A stretch of DNA of 64,000 nucleotides from Marixanthomonas sp002364245. GTDB taxonomy: Bacteria; Bacteroidota; Bacteroidia; Flavobacteriales; Flavobacteriaceae. This document shows positions 1 through 7,864 of the stretch, one piece after another. Positions within the stretch are counted from its first letter, which is position 1, and each line of letters opens with the position of its first letter. The position numbers were made by a program, and so were the translations under genes. The stretch is from positions 73,978 to 137,977 of the forward strand of contig CAXAZF010000009.1 in the NCBI GenBank assembly GCA_963973455.1. The letters are read 5' to 3'. The notes below the pieces were generated by a model. It ran no database searches, was not told where the DNA came from, and saw nothing but the letters and a program-made list of their open reading frames with translations.

Positions 1-347
1 TCCGTAATTTTATTTTTTACAATTGAAATGGGGTGGCGCGAACCTAGTTCAATCGGTTCACCTGGACGAGAAAGATCACCATACACGCCTTTAACCTCTT
101 CTTTCGCTTCTAAAGTTGCCTTTATAGCATCTACTTTTTCTTGAGCCGCATTTTTAAGTGTATTAATCGTCTGCCCAAATTCCTTTTTTTGTTCGTTAGG
201 AACGTTTTTGAATTCAGCAAAAAAGTCGTTCAACAACCCTTTCTTTCCAAGGTATTTTATTCGAAATTTCTCTACTTCGTCTTTTGAAGTTGTTGTAAAT
301 GCTTCAACTTCGGCAATGTGTTCTTTAATTTTATCTAGCATACCCAT
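1..347 (-). CDS. pheS: Phenylalanine-tRNA ligase alpha subunit, N-terminal part (runs off the window)
   Basis: Only the first ~115 codons are in the window; the gene continues past base 1. The reverse-strand translation starts MGMLDKIKEHIAEVEAF and continues with a charged coiled-coil-like stretch (FRIKYLGKKGLLNDFF), then the PGEPIELGSRHPI segment that leads into the catalytic core of PheS. PheS with PheT charges tRNA-Phe in the cytoplasm. The KxLGKKG(L) segment and the LGxxHP segment are standard landmarks of the alpha subunit. Two start codons are possible, at 347 (MGMLDK) and 341 (MLDK); relatives usually start MLDK, so 341 is equally plausible. No recognisable promoter was assigned. Identification is firm; the start is uncertain by two codons. 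Confidence 0.9.
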   Translation of the reverse strand, partial: MGMLDKIKEHIAEVEAFTTTSKDEVEKFRIKYLGKKGLLNDFFAEFKNVPNEQKKEFGQTINTLKNAAQEKVDAIKATLEAKEEVKGVYGDLSRPGEPIELGSRHPISIVKNKIT

Positions 348-382
348 TTTCTTGTGGATGGCAAAATTACATAAATTATTGG

Positions 383-739
383 CTATTCAATGACTTCCTT
401 TTCAAGGAAATACTGCACAATGGCTTCTTTCATTAATACACTTTGTTCACCTGCCTTTAACGGTGGTAATTGTTCTAATGTTTTATAATGCGGCCAACCT
501 TGGTCGTCAAAATATTCAAATTCATAATAACCAAAAGGTTCTAACAACCTGCATATAGCAATATGCATCAGGTTAATTTTATCATCTTTTTTAAACCGCC
601 TATGCAATTGTCCTAATTCTTGTACACCAATTAAATAAATAATCGCATCTAAATCTAGTTGCTCGCCATCGGCAAAACGGTCGCTCAATAACTTAACCAC
701 CGCTTCCCATTGTTGTTTTAATTGTTCGTCTCTTGCCAT
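383..739 (-). CDS. Conserved small hypothetical protein
   Basis: A 118-residue soluble protein without signal peptide or membrane segment. It is rich in charged residues, looks all-helical at the N-terminus (RDEQLKQQWEAVVKLLSDRF), and has an aromatic central stretch (FGYYEFEYFDDQGWPHY). I recognise it only as a type of protein seen in Flavobacteriaceae next to housekeeping genes; I cannot assign a function. It is followed by 35 bp before the pheS start on the same strand, so the two could be co-transcribed. The coding frame is open throughout with a normal stop (TAG). Confidence 0.7.
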   Translation of the reverse strand: MARDEQLKQQWEAVVKLLSDRFADGEQLDLDAIIYLIGVQELGQLHRRFKKDDKINLMHIAICRLLEPFGYYEFEYFDDQGWPHYKTLEQLPPLKAGEQSVLMKEAIVQYFLEKEVIE

Positions 740-858
740 AAATTATAGGTACAAAGATACGTCTTTAAAATACCAAAAGGCAAACTGAAAAAGCGTAAAA
801 ACACAGTTTGCATTATCCGATATTTTTAGAAATAGTATATTTACTTCAAACTTATAAT

Positions 859-1425
859 ATGGTCACAATCGATATTATCCTTGGTGTTATTCTGCTCATT
901 GCATTTTACTTAGGCTTTAAAAAAGGGCTGTTTGTCACGCTGGCTTCCTTAATTGGACTTGTTGCCGGGGTTTATGGGGCGATTTACTTTTCGCATTATG
1001 CGGCCGATTTTCTCACAGAGCGTTTTGATTGGGGTACACAAACCACCAATTTAGCAGCTTTTGCTGTTACATTTTTAATCATTGTTTTTGTTATTTCGCT
1101 TGCCGGGAAGCTATTGACCAAAGTGGCCGATTTTGCTGCTTTAGGAGTTGTAAACAAACTTTTGGGAGCTGTTTTTAGTGTGTTGAAATATGCTTTTATA
1201 GTGAGTGTAATCTTTATGTTTATAAATGCTTCGGAAAGCTATACCATTGTTTCAGAAGAACAACGCAGTGAATCTATTTTATATCCGCCTGTAGCATCCT
1301 TAGCACCTTTAGTACTTCCTCATATTTTAAGAGAAGTGGACGATTTCAGAAATGAAGAAGAACGTATTGACCCAGAACCTGAAATAAAAGAAAAAGAATC
1401 TGATACGCTTATACAGCAATCATAA
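859..1425 (+). CDS. CvpA family membrane protein
   Basis: 188 residues from the ATG at 859 (MVTIDIILGVILLIAFYLGF). An upstream in-frame ATG at 808 would add an unlikely extension, and the sequence there looks like promoter (TATATTTA near 836). About four hydrophobic segments occupy the first ~125 residues, with the GFKKGLF motif near residue 20 and a glycine-rich GLVAGVYGA segment typical of the CvpA (colicin V production) family; the C-terminus is a charged tail (EEERIDPEPEIKEKE). CvpA proteins are inner-membrane proteins with a poorly defined role in envelope stability and, in E. coli, colicin V export. The gene ends in a strong bidirectional terminator shared with the convergent SulP gene. 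Confidence 0.8.
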   Translation: MVTIDIILGVILLIAFYLGFKKGLFVTLASLIGLVAGVYGAIYFSHYAADFLTERFDWGTQTTNLAAFAVTFLIIVFVISLAGKLLTKVADFAALGVVNKLLGAVFSVLKYAFIVSVIFMFINASESYTIVSEEQRSESILYPPVASLAPLVLPHILREVDDFRNEEERIDPEPEIKEKESDTLIQQS

Positions 1426-1452
1426 AAAAGCCCCGCTTTCGCGAGGCTTTTG
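1424..1452. terminator. Bidirectional terminator between cvpA and sulP
   Basis: A-run, GCCCCGC, loop, GCGAGGC, T-run: a GC-rich stem flanked by A and T tracts lies between two convergent genes, so it can stop transcription from both sides. It starts within the cvpA stop codon. Confidence 0.85.
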
Positions 1453-1456
1453 AAAA

Positions 1457-3307
1457 TTAAACTTCATCTTCTACATTGTCTTTAATGTAAACTATCGTTT
1501 CTTTAAAGTTATCGAAAATTCGATCTTTAGGTACTAAATCTGGAATTATATCGATATTCTCCATCATAATTCGCGGTTGCATTTGCAACTGCTCGAAAAT
1601 GATTTTGATTTTCTTTCTACGTAGTTCCAGTAATACCTCTTCCATAGCATATAAACCAGATTGATCCATATATGGCACTTTCCCCATACGGATTACAACA
1701 TGTTTAGCTGTATTTGGAATTTGCTCTGATAAAAGTTGGAAGTCTGACGTATAACCAAAAAACAATGGTCCTTCCAGTCTTTTGATAAATACCTCTTCAC
1801 GAAATTTATTTGGAAATTCTATCTCATCTTTCCAAGGTAAAGCTAACTCGTCTGCATTGTCCAACGGTACTACTTTAGATTGATCTGCCGTAAGGTCTCC
1901 CATTTTCTTCATAAAGATAATAGAAGCCAAAATAAGGCCAATACCTACTGCATATACTAAATTCCAGAATACAGATAGTATTAAAACTACCATCATCACA
2001 GCAATTTCACTTTTCTGCATCTTAGGGATTGCTTTCAATCCTTTATAATCCATTACACCTATACCAACGGTAATTAATATACCCGCCAATACAGCTGCCG
2101 GAATTTGTGATGCAACCGGCCCTAATGCTAATAATATCACTAAAAGCAATATTGCAGCAATCATACCTGAAAGTCGTGTTGTACCCCCAGACTTAATATT
2201 TACAACGGTACGAATGGTCGCTCCTGCACCTGGAATACCACCAAAAATAGCAGCAACACTATTACCAATACCTTGTCCTACCAATTCTTTATTGGGTTTG
2301 TGCTTAGTCTTGGTCATGTTATCAGCCACAACAGAGGTTAATAGCGAGTCGATTGCCCCTAAAAACGCCAATGTTATGGCACTGAACACATAGGGGGAAA
2401 TTTTTCCTATACTGAAACTTGCGAACATATCAAGGTTAGGTATTGGGAAACCACCTGGTATCTGTTCAATAGGACGATATTCAAGATTTAAAAAATAAGC
2501 TCCTGCCGAAACAACCAACAGTGCCACCAAAGTACTGGGCACGACCGTTGTTATACGCTTAAATCCATAAATAATAAAAATGGTCAATGCAGCCAAAGCA
2601 AATTCCAGCCAACTTATACTACTAATTGCCCTAGGAAGTGACTTTATAGCTCCTAAAACTCCTGAACTCTCTGATTTAGCAAGTGTGGTCGCTTCTTTGG
2701 TAATTTCAGATTCAGTTATTTCTTCGGCTCTGTTTATTGTTTCTTTGAAGTCTTCTAAAACTAAAATGCCTTCTCCAGCTTCATCTTTTAAGATTTTATC
2801 CAATAAGACTTCCTCAGCTTGAGGCTTAAATTCAGTTATAAATTCAGTATCGTCTTCAGTATAATACCCTAACATGGGTAATATTTGCGTAATTAATATA
2901 ATAACCCCAATAGCGGTCATAAAACCAGAAACAACGGGATACGGTATATAGCGAATATATTTACCAATACCTACGACCCCCATCACAACCTGGATCAATC
3001 CAGCCAATAAGAAGACTAATAAAATATAAGGAAGAGCTTGTTCTACACTTCCATTATTTGCAGTTACAATACCTGCAATAACAACCATGGAAACAGCTGT
3101 CATAGGCGCAGTTGGTCCCGAAATCTGCGTGTTAGTACCTCCAAAAAGGGAAGCAAAAAAACAGATCATAATGGCACCGTACAATCCGGCGTCAGGACCT
3201 AAACCTGACTGAACACCAAAGGCAAGTGCCAGAGGTAACGCCACAATCCCTGCGGTTATACCACCAAAGAGATTGCCTTTAAAATTTGTAAATATTCCTT
3301 TAAACAT
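1457..3307 (-). CDS. SulP family anion transporter (probable bicarbonate/sulfate) with STAS domain
   Basis: 616 residues: 10-12 hydrophobic segments (about 12-145 and 232-465) followed by a cytoplasmic STAS domain (about 515-610, containing PYMDQSGLYAMEEVL). The N-terminal GGITAGIVALPLALAFG and the QISGPTAPM segment are SulP landmarks. SulP proteins move sulfate, bicarbonate or related anions across the inner membrane. The gene sits 11 bp downstream of a beta-carbonic anhydrase on the same strand, so bicarbonate is the likelier substrate, as for BicA-like SulPs (inference from context). Between the fifth predicted membrane segment and the next one is a long acidic/charged loop (about residues 150-230), considerably longer than in typical SulPs. 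It shares the carbonic anhydrase promoter. Confidence 0.9.
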   Translation of the reverse strand: MFKGIFTNFKGNLFGGITAGIVALPLALAFGVQSGLGPDAGLYGAIMICFFASLFGGTNTQISGPTAPMTAVSMVVIAGIVTANNGSVEQALPYILLVFLLAGLIQVVMGVVGIGKYIRYIPYPVVSGFMTAIGVIILITQILPMLGYYTEDDTEFITEFKPQAEEVLLDKILKDEAGEGILVLEDFKETINRAEEITESEITKEATTLAKSESSGVLGAIKSLPRAISSISWLEFALAALTIFIIYGFKRITTVVPSTLVALLVVSAGAYFLNLEYRPIEQIPGGFPIPNLDMFASFSIGKISPYVFSAITLAFLGAIDSLLTSVVADNMTKTKHKPNKELVGQGIGNSVAAIFGGIPGAGATIRTVVNIKSGGTTRLSGMIAAILLLVILLALGPVASQIPAAVLAGILITVGIGVMDYKGLKAIPKMQKSEIAVMMVVLILSVFWNLVYAVGIGLILASIIFMKKMGDLTADQSKVVPLDNADELALPWKDEIEFPNKFREEVFIKRLEGPLFFGYTSDFQLLSEQIPNTAKHVVIRMGKVPYMDQSGLYAMEEVLLELRRKKIKIIFEQLQMQPRIMMENIDIIPDLVPKDRIFDNFKETIVYIKDNVEDEV

Positions 3308-3318
3308 AGTTTATTTTT

Positions 3319-3948
3319 TTAGTTGTAAAATGATACTTCACCTGTACTTACATTATACATAGCACCAACAATTTTTATCTCTCCATTTTTTTCCATTTCA
3401 GTTAAAAGTGGGCTTTGTTTACGCATGTTATCCAGTGTATGGTGAACATTTGTTTTAGACACTTCATTTACGAAATCTGTATTGCTTGAGGTTCTTTGTG
3501 AAGCATCTTTTGGCTCTTCTACAGCTGCAACAGCTGGTTTTATTTTAGAAACCAAACTAGTTATGTTTCCTAATTCAACGTTATCACACGCCCCTTTAAC
3601 AGCTCCACAAGCCGTATGGCCCAATACTACAACTAATTTTGATCCAGCTACTTTACAACCGTACTCAATACTTCCTAAAATATCTTCATCAACAATGTTT
3701 CCTGCCACACGTGCGCTAAATACATCGCCAATTCCTTGGTCGAATACTATTTCAGCTGGAACACGAGAGTCTATACAACTTAAAATTACTGCATAAGGAT
3801 ATTGACCCCCTTGAGTATCTTTAACTTGTTCTAATAGATCTCTGTCGGCTTTAGAATTGTTAATAAAACGCTTATTTCCTTCTTTTAAAAGTTCTAATGA
3901 TTTGTCAGGAGTTAAATTTGCTTGTGTTTCTTTTGTATGTGCTTTCAT
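3319..3948 (-). CDS. Beta-class carbonic anhydrase
   Basis: 209 residues, cytoplasmic, interconverting CO2 and bicarbonate. The zinc site is complete: Cys58-x-Asp60-Ser-Arg62 (SCIDSR), and His111-x-x-Cys114 (GHTACGAVKGA), with the intact Asp-Arg dyad. No convincing signal peptide is seen. It is the first gene of a two-gene transcript with the SulP transporter 11 bp downstream, an arrangement that suggests inorganic carbon supply or pH control. Its leader carries a -7 box at 4017-4024 and two small palindromes that might be regulatory. The family assignment is secure; the physiological role is inferred from the neighbour. Confidence 0.94.
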   Translation of the reverse strand: MKAHTKETQANLTPDKSLELLKEGNKRFINNSKADRDLLEQVKDTQGGQYPYAVILSCIDSRVPAEIVFDQGIGDVFSARVAGNIVDEDILGSIEYGCKVAGSKLVVVLGHTACGAVKGACDNVELGNITSLVSKIKPAVAAVEEPKDASQRTSSNTDFVNEVSKTNVHHTLDNMRKQSPLLTEMEKNGEIKIVGAMYNVSTGEVSFYN

Positions 3949-3985
3949 TTTTTTGAAATTTTAGATAATTATAATAGTGTATAAA

Positions 3986-4028
3986 GCTACAACCTGTAGC
4001 ATTATACTGTATCTATCAAAAATAGATA
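3986..4028 (-). promoter_or_regulatory. Carbonic anhydrase/SulP promoter with two inverted repeats
   Basis: On the minus strand TATTTTTG at 4024-4017 matches the Bacteroidota -7 box TAnnTTTG. It lies inside an inverted repeat TATCTA(N7)TAGATA (about 4010-4028). Downstream, in what would be the leader, is a second perfect repeat GCTACA-3nt-TGTAGC (3986-4000). No good -33 element is visible. The first palindrome could be an operator and the second a leader hairpin or operator; both roles are inference. Confidence 0.5.
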
Positions 4029-4059
4029 GAAAAGTGTTTTTAAAAATTAATTTGATTTG

Positions 4060-4359
4060 TTAGGACAAAACCCGTTCAGGAGGTGGCAAAAGGGTTTCAT
4101 GGTAAACTGGTTTCCATGTTTCTAAATATGGAAACAAGATTCTTTGTTTCAACTCAGTTAATAATGAAAAATCTAGAATCAAGTTTTTTTCTGGAGCGTT
4201 GTTTTGCTTTGGGCCAACTTTAAAGCCGTCGGTATTTTCTTCTTCGTTCATCGAAAAATAGGAGGTCATATCCACGTCAATATCTACTATAGACACCACC
4301 ACTGGCATTAATAGAAAAGACGAAAAGATTAATAAAAAGAAAATACTCTTTAACCTCAA
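4060..4359 (-). CDS. Small exported or membrane-anchored hypothetical protein
   Basis: 99 residues. The N-terminus (MRLKSIFFLLIFSSFLLMPVVVSIVDIDVD) is a signal peptide or uncleaved membrane anchor; the remainder is a short polar domain ending LETWKPVYHETLLPPPERVLS. No domain is recognised. The length and the proline-rich tail resemble small flavobacterial proteins of unknown function. It lies between the carbonic anhydrase leader and batE, all on the minus strand, with about 70 bp to batE, so it may be read as the tail of the Bat operon. Confidence 0.6.
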   Translation of the reverse strand: MRLKSIFFLLIFSSFLLMPVVVSIVDIDVDMTSYFSMNEEENTDGFKVGPKQNNAPEKNLILDFSLLTELKQRILFPYLETWKPVYHETLLPPPERVLS

Positions 4360-4429
4360 TACGCGTTATTTTTCAAGAAATACAAAAATAGTATTTTAGA
4401 GATAAATTCCTGTTAACTATTTATTAAAT

Positions 4430-5182
4430 CTAAAGCTGTTTTAAGTCATTAACAGGCATCCAACCGTCTTTTCCGTCAGCTAGTTCAATACGAACCCAAT
4501 CTTGATCACGCCCAATAATCTGTACTTTAGTACCTTCATGAAGCTCAAAAGCAGATTCGCTACCCATATTGGGCTCACTTTTAACTTCGGTATTTTCTGC
4601 AAAAATTATCGCAGGTTGGTTTTTATTGAAATCTGAATACGTTTTAAAAGCCATTACCAAAGCTAGCAAGCACACTACTGCCGAAAGTATAGAGATAGTA
4701 AAACAAATCCGTTTTTTTGTTTCGGAAATAGAGAACCAATACAACAAAAAGAGCAAGACAAATAAAACAACGCCTATAACCGAAACAATTGCCCAGCCGT
4801 TATATGTAAAAACGCCTGAAAAATTTTTATACCATCTTGAAAACACGGTTTTTGGAAGAGGCTCGATTACGTCAATTCGGGCGTTTTGAGCAAAAGCAAG
4901 GTTTGTTTTTATATCATCATCATTAGGATCTAATTGAAGCGCTTTTTCGTAATAATAAATACTAGGTCCAATGTTGTTTAGTTTATAATTGGCATTGCCA
5001 AGATTAAAGTACAACTCGGCCGATTGCTGGCCGTTATCCAGTATTTTTTTCCAATTGGTAACAGCTTCGCTAAATTTAGCGTTTTTATAATTTTCTTTCC
5101 CTTGCTCAAACAGGGCTTCATTTTGGGCAACACCCAAAACCGAAACCAACAGCATACCAAGTATCAATAGCTTTTTCATCAT
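4430..5182 (-). CDS. batE: Aerotolerance protein BatE (TPR and SH3 domains)
   Basis: 250 residues: signal peptide (MMKKLLILGMLLVSVLGVAQ), TPR-like helices about 20-100 (AELYFNLGNANYKLNNIGPSIYYYEKALQLDPND), two membrane helices about 128-180, and a C-terminal bacterial SH3 domain (about 195-250, ending DGKDGWMPVNDLKQL). This TPR-TM-TM-SH3 layout is typical of BatE. It is the last gene of the Bat operon, overlapping the batD stop by 4 bp. The Bat proteins are thought to form an envelope complex supporting stress and oxygen tolerance; the biochemical role is not established. Confidence 0.88.
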   Translation of the reverse strand: MMKKLLILGMLLVSVLGVAQNEALFEQGKENYKNAKFSEAVTNWKKILDNGQQSAELYFNLGNANYKLNNIGPSIYYYEKALQLDPNDDDIKTNLAFAQNARIDVIEPLPKTVFSRWYKNFSGVFTYNGWAIVSVIGVVLFVLLFLLYWFSISETKKRICFTISILSAVVCLLALVMAFKTYSDFNKNQPAIIFAENTEVKSEPNMGSESAFELHEGTKVQIIGRDQDWVRIELADGKDGWMPVNDLKQL

Positions 5183-6957
5183 TCGGGGTATTGAATTTGT
5201 TTGTCAATATTCGCAATAACCGAAACAGCTTTGTTGTAATCTTCTTTAATAGTTACGGTCGAGGTTGGTGTGTAACGTGCAAACTCACAACTTTTAAGCA
5301 AGGTTATAAACTCAGTAACAGTTTGTGGCTCAACACTTCTTTCAGAAAGAAGCGTCGCAATGCGTTCTTTACTGAAGTCTGACGTTTCGATGTTCAATTT
5401 TGCTCTTAAGTAATTGTGTAAAGCTCTTTCTAAAGATTCATAGAAAACCGCTTTATTGCTCATCTGCTTTTTAGCTTCGCTCAAGTATTTTTTAGCAAGT
5501 TTATTTGCCCTGCGTAAGCGATTTCCTTGCACATCGGCCAATCGTTGTTGTCGTTTTCTTCCTGCTAAAATAAATATTGGGATTAACAACAACGGACCGC
5601 CAAGCAATGACCAAAATAGCTTAGATTTAAAGAAATTCTCACTAGCGATAGGTTGTAAATCGGTATCCAGCTTGATATATTTAAATTGGTCTTTATCTAA
5701 TACCACTTGTTGTTTTTCTGAAGTTTCATCGTTTGTAGAAGCTGTAACCGGACCGCTTTCTACATTAATTACTATTTCATCTGAAGAAAGGGTTTTATAG
5801 GTTTCAGTCTTCGGGTCAAAATATGAAAACGTAAGTGGCCTAATTGGGTAATTCCCTTTAAATTGAGGAACAACCGTATATTTTTCGGTTACTGAACCAT
5901 TCATTCCGCTTCGGGTAGTGCGCACCTTTTCTGAACGTTCTGGTTCGTACACTTCTAATGAACTTGGTAAAGTTACACTAGGTAATTCGAACAACTTTAG
6001 GTTTCCGTTTCCTGAAATAGTTGTCGTTAACTCTAATGATTCGTTTGCATCTAAAGTGTTTTTATTTACTGAAACATCAAAATCAAAGTTCCCTACTGCT
6101 CCTGCAAAATCATCAGGTTTTCCTTGTACAGGTAGTGGTTTTACGTTGATATTTCTTTTTCCTGCTGAAATGGTTTTATTAACTCGCGTGGTAACTCTCC
6201 TTCCGAAGAAATCACGACGGTTGGTAGGCACATCGATAGGAACATCTAAGGTTAGTGGCTCTATCTCTAACTCTCCGGTTTTTTGAGGGTATAATACAGT
6301 AGTCCTTAATACTACATAACGATAATCTTCACCTTGATATTTGCCTTCATAAACTTTAAAATTTCCTTGGTTGTCAATATTCTGACTCCAGAAATCAGCA
6401 AATTTCGGCGTATCAATTTCACGCCAGCTACTGGTAATACTAACATCATGCGAAACGTAAAGCTTGTACACAACGCTAATCGCTTCGTTTAAATAGGGGC
6501 TGTTATTGGAAACCTCAGCCACCAAATGAACTTTTTCGCTGGCTACATAATCGGCATTGTTACCATCTTGCGGTTGTGAAACAGCAGCTGTAACTTGAAC
6601 TTGAATAGGCAAACTTTTATAAATTTCACCTTCAATTTCTATGGTTGCTTGTCCAATAGTGAACTTTCCTTGTGATTGTGGTGACAGAAAATAGGAATAC
6701 GTTTTACTGTAACTACGTTTTCCATTTATATAAGAATTGCTAATCGCTTGATTTGGTCCACCCACCACACGGAAGCCATTAAAATCTGGCGGATTGAAAT
6801 TGTCGCCGTCTTGGTTCATTTCAAAATCTACACGTAATCGCTCGTTTATACCAAGCCGCTTTTTGCTGACTTTGGCATCGAAAGTAACCTGCGCATACGT
6901 TGCATTACTGCACAGCGTAAAAAGTAGTATGTAAAGAATGTATTTCAGTTTCATCAT
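5179..6957 (-). CDS. batD: Aerotolerance protein BatD
   Basis: 592 residues with signal peptide (KYILYILLFTLCSNATYAQ), a long periplasmic region of beta-sandwich repeats (VTFDAKVSKKRLGINERLRVDFEM at the start is the hallmark of the BatD family), one membrane helix at about 440-465 (LFWSLLGGPLLLIPIFILAG) and a cytoplasmic helical tail. Such proteins are anchored in the inner membrane with most of the chain in the periplasm. It follows batC by a single base and overlaps batE by 4 bp, so translation is probably coupled. The start at 6957 gives the expected signal peptide. Confidence 0.92.
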   Translation of the reverse strand: MMKLKYILYILLFTLCSNATYAQVTFDAKVSKKRLGINERLRVDFEMNQDGDNFNPPDFNGFRVVGGPNQAISNSYINGKRSYSKTYSYFLSPQSQGKFTIGQATIEIEGEIYKSLPIQVQVTAAVSQPQDGNNADYVASEKVHLVAEVSNNSPYLNEAISVVYKLYVSHDVSITSSWREIDTPKFADFWSQNIDNQGNFKVYEGKYQGEDYRYVVLRTTVLYPQKTGELEIEPLTLDVPIDVPTNRRDFFGRRVTTRVNKTISAGKRNINVKPLPVQGKPDDFAGAVGNFDFDVSVNKNTLDANESLELTTTISGNGNLKLFELPSVTLPSSLEVYEPERSEKVRTTRSGMNGSVTEKYTVVPQFKGNYPIRPLTFSYFDPKTETYKTLSSDEIVINVESGPVTASTNDETSEKQQVVLDKDQFKYIKLDTDLQPIASENFFKSKLFWSLLGGPLLLIPIFILAGRKRQQRLADVQGNRLRRANKLAKKYLSEAKKQMSNKAVFYESLERALHNYLRAKLNIETSDFSKERIATLLSERSVEPQTVTEFITLLKSCEFARYTPTSTVTIKEDYNKAVSVIANIDKQIQYPE

Positions 6958-7863
6958 CTACCAATCTTTATCCGACTTTATTTTAGCGCCTTTTTGTTTT
7001 TCGGCATTCATTTTATCCTGAACTTTCTTTTCTTCATTGTTCATCGCCTCTAACAAGCTTTTTACTTGTTGTGGTGACAATTGACCAGGAACAGGCTGTT
7101 TTTGTTCTTGTTGGGGTTTATCACCCTTTCCTTGATCTTTGTCTTTAGGTTCGTCAGGTTTTCCTTTATCTTCTTTATCATCTCCTTCTTTTTTATCATC
7201 CTGCTTGTCACCTTCATCTTTTTCTTCTTTTTCGTCCCCTTTATCGCCTTCTTCGCTTTTATCGTCTTGGTTTTGTTGATCCTTATTATCTTTTTGATCT
7301 TTATTGTCTTCGTTTTTGTCGTTTTTATCATCATCGCCTCCATCACCTTGTGGTGGATTTTTCTCTAACATTTCTTTTGCCAAAGCTAAATTATAACGGG
7401 TTTCATCGTCTGTTGGATTATTTCGAAGTGCATTTTTATATGCCTCAACAGCGTCTTGATATTTTTTTTGGTTCATAAATACATTCCCCAAATTATGAAA
7501 TGCTTTATGTTTTTCGGCTTTTGAAGTGGCTACCGAAGCCGCTTGCTTATACCGCAACATAGCTTCGCTACTTTTACTTTTATTGTAATACGCATTACCT
7601 AAATTATACTTAGGGATTTCGCTTCCTGGGTTTAATGAAATGGCTTTTCGATAATCGGCTTCGGCAATTGGAAAGTTTTCGTCTTGCAATTCTAAACTTG
7701 CATTGCTCATCAACTCCTTAGATTGTCGTATTTCCTTTTTCTGAAGTTTTGATTGTTCGTTATTTGAAGTTTGAGAAATCGCTTCAGAAGAAACACCAAT
7801 AATTAGAACCACTAAAAATAGTAGCTTAGTATATGCTTTTATTTCAGAAATATTCGTTTTCAT
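6958..7863 (-). CDS. batC: Aerotolerance protein BatC (TPR, K/D/E-rich tail)
   Basis: 301 residues from the ATG at 7863. An AAGGAG Shine-Dalgarno lies 8 nt upstream, whereas an in-frame ATG at 7881 has no such site and would lie inside batB. The protein has a signal peptide/anchor (LLFLVVLIIGVSSEAISQ), four TPR units (about 40-160; SEIPKYNLGNAYYNKSKSSEAMLRY, KAFHNLGNVFMNQKKYQDAVEAY), then a strikingly low-complexity K/D/E/Q/N tract of about 85 residues and a short conserved end (PQQVKSLLEAMNNEE). TPRs mediate protein-protein contacts, presumably with BatA/BatB. The charged tract makes a long hydrophobic open frame on the opposite strand, which is an artefact. Confidence 0.9.
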   Translation of the reverse strand: MKTNISEIKAYTKLLFLVVLIIGVSSEAISQTSNNEQSKLQKKEIRQSKELMSNASLELQDENFPIAEADYRKAISLNPGSEIPKYNLGNAYYNKSKSSEAMLRYKQAASVATSKAEKHKAFHNLGNVFMNQKKYQDAVEAYKNALRNNPTDDETRYNLALAKEMLEKNPPQGDGGDDDKNDKNEDNKDQKDNKDQQNQDDKSEEGDKGDEKEEKDEGDKQDDKKEGDDKEDKGKPDEPKDKDQGKGDKPQQEQKQPVPGQLSPQQVKSLLEAMNNEEKKVQDKMNAEKQKGAKIKSDKDW

Positions 7864-7864
7864 A

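Noticed and set aside
2580..2822. Open frame antisense to the SulP gene (and similar frames opposite batD, fabF, pyk and the RND pump)
   Set aside because: All lie opposite strongly conserved proteins, have no promoter or ribosome-binding site, and their composition is explained by the sense codons.
7081..7368. Plus-strand hydrophobic open frame, apparently a membrane protein
   Set aside because: It is the reverse complement of the K/D/E-rich tract of batC; the hydrophobicity follows from the GAA/GAT/AAA codons of the real gene, and no ribosome-binding site or promoter is seen.
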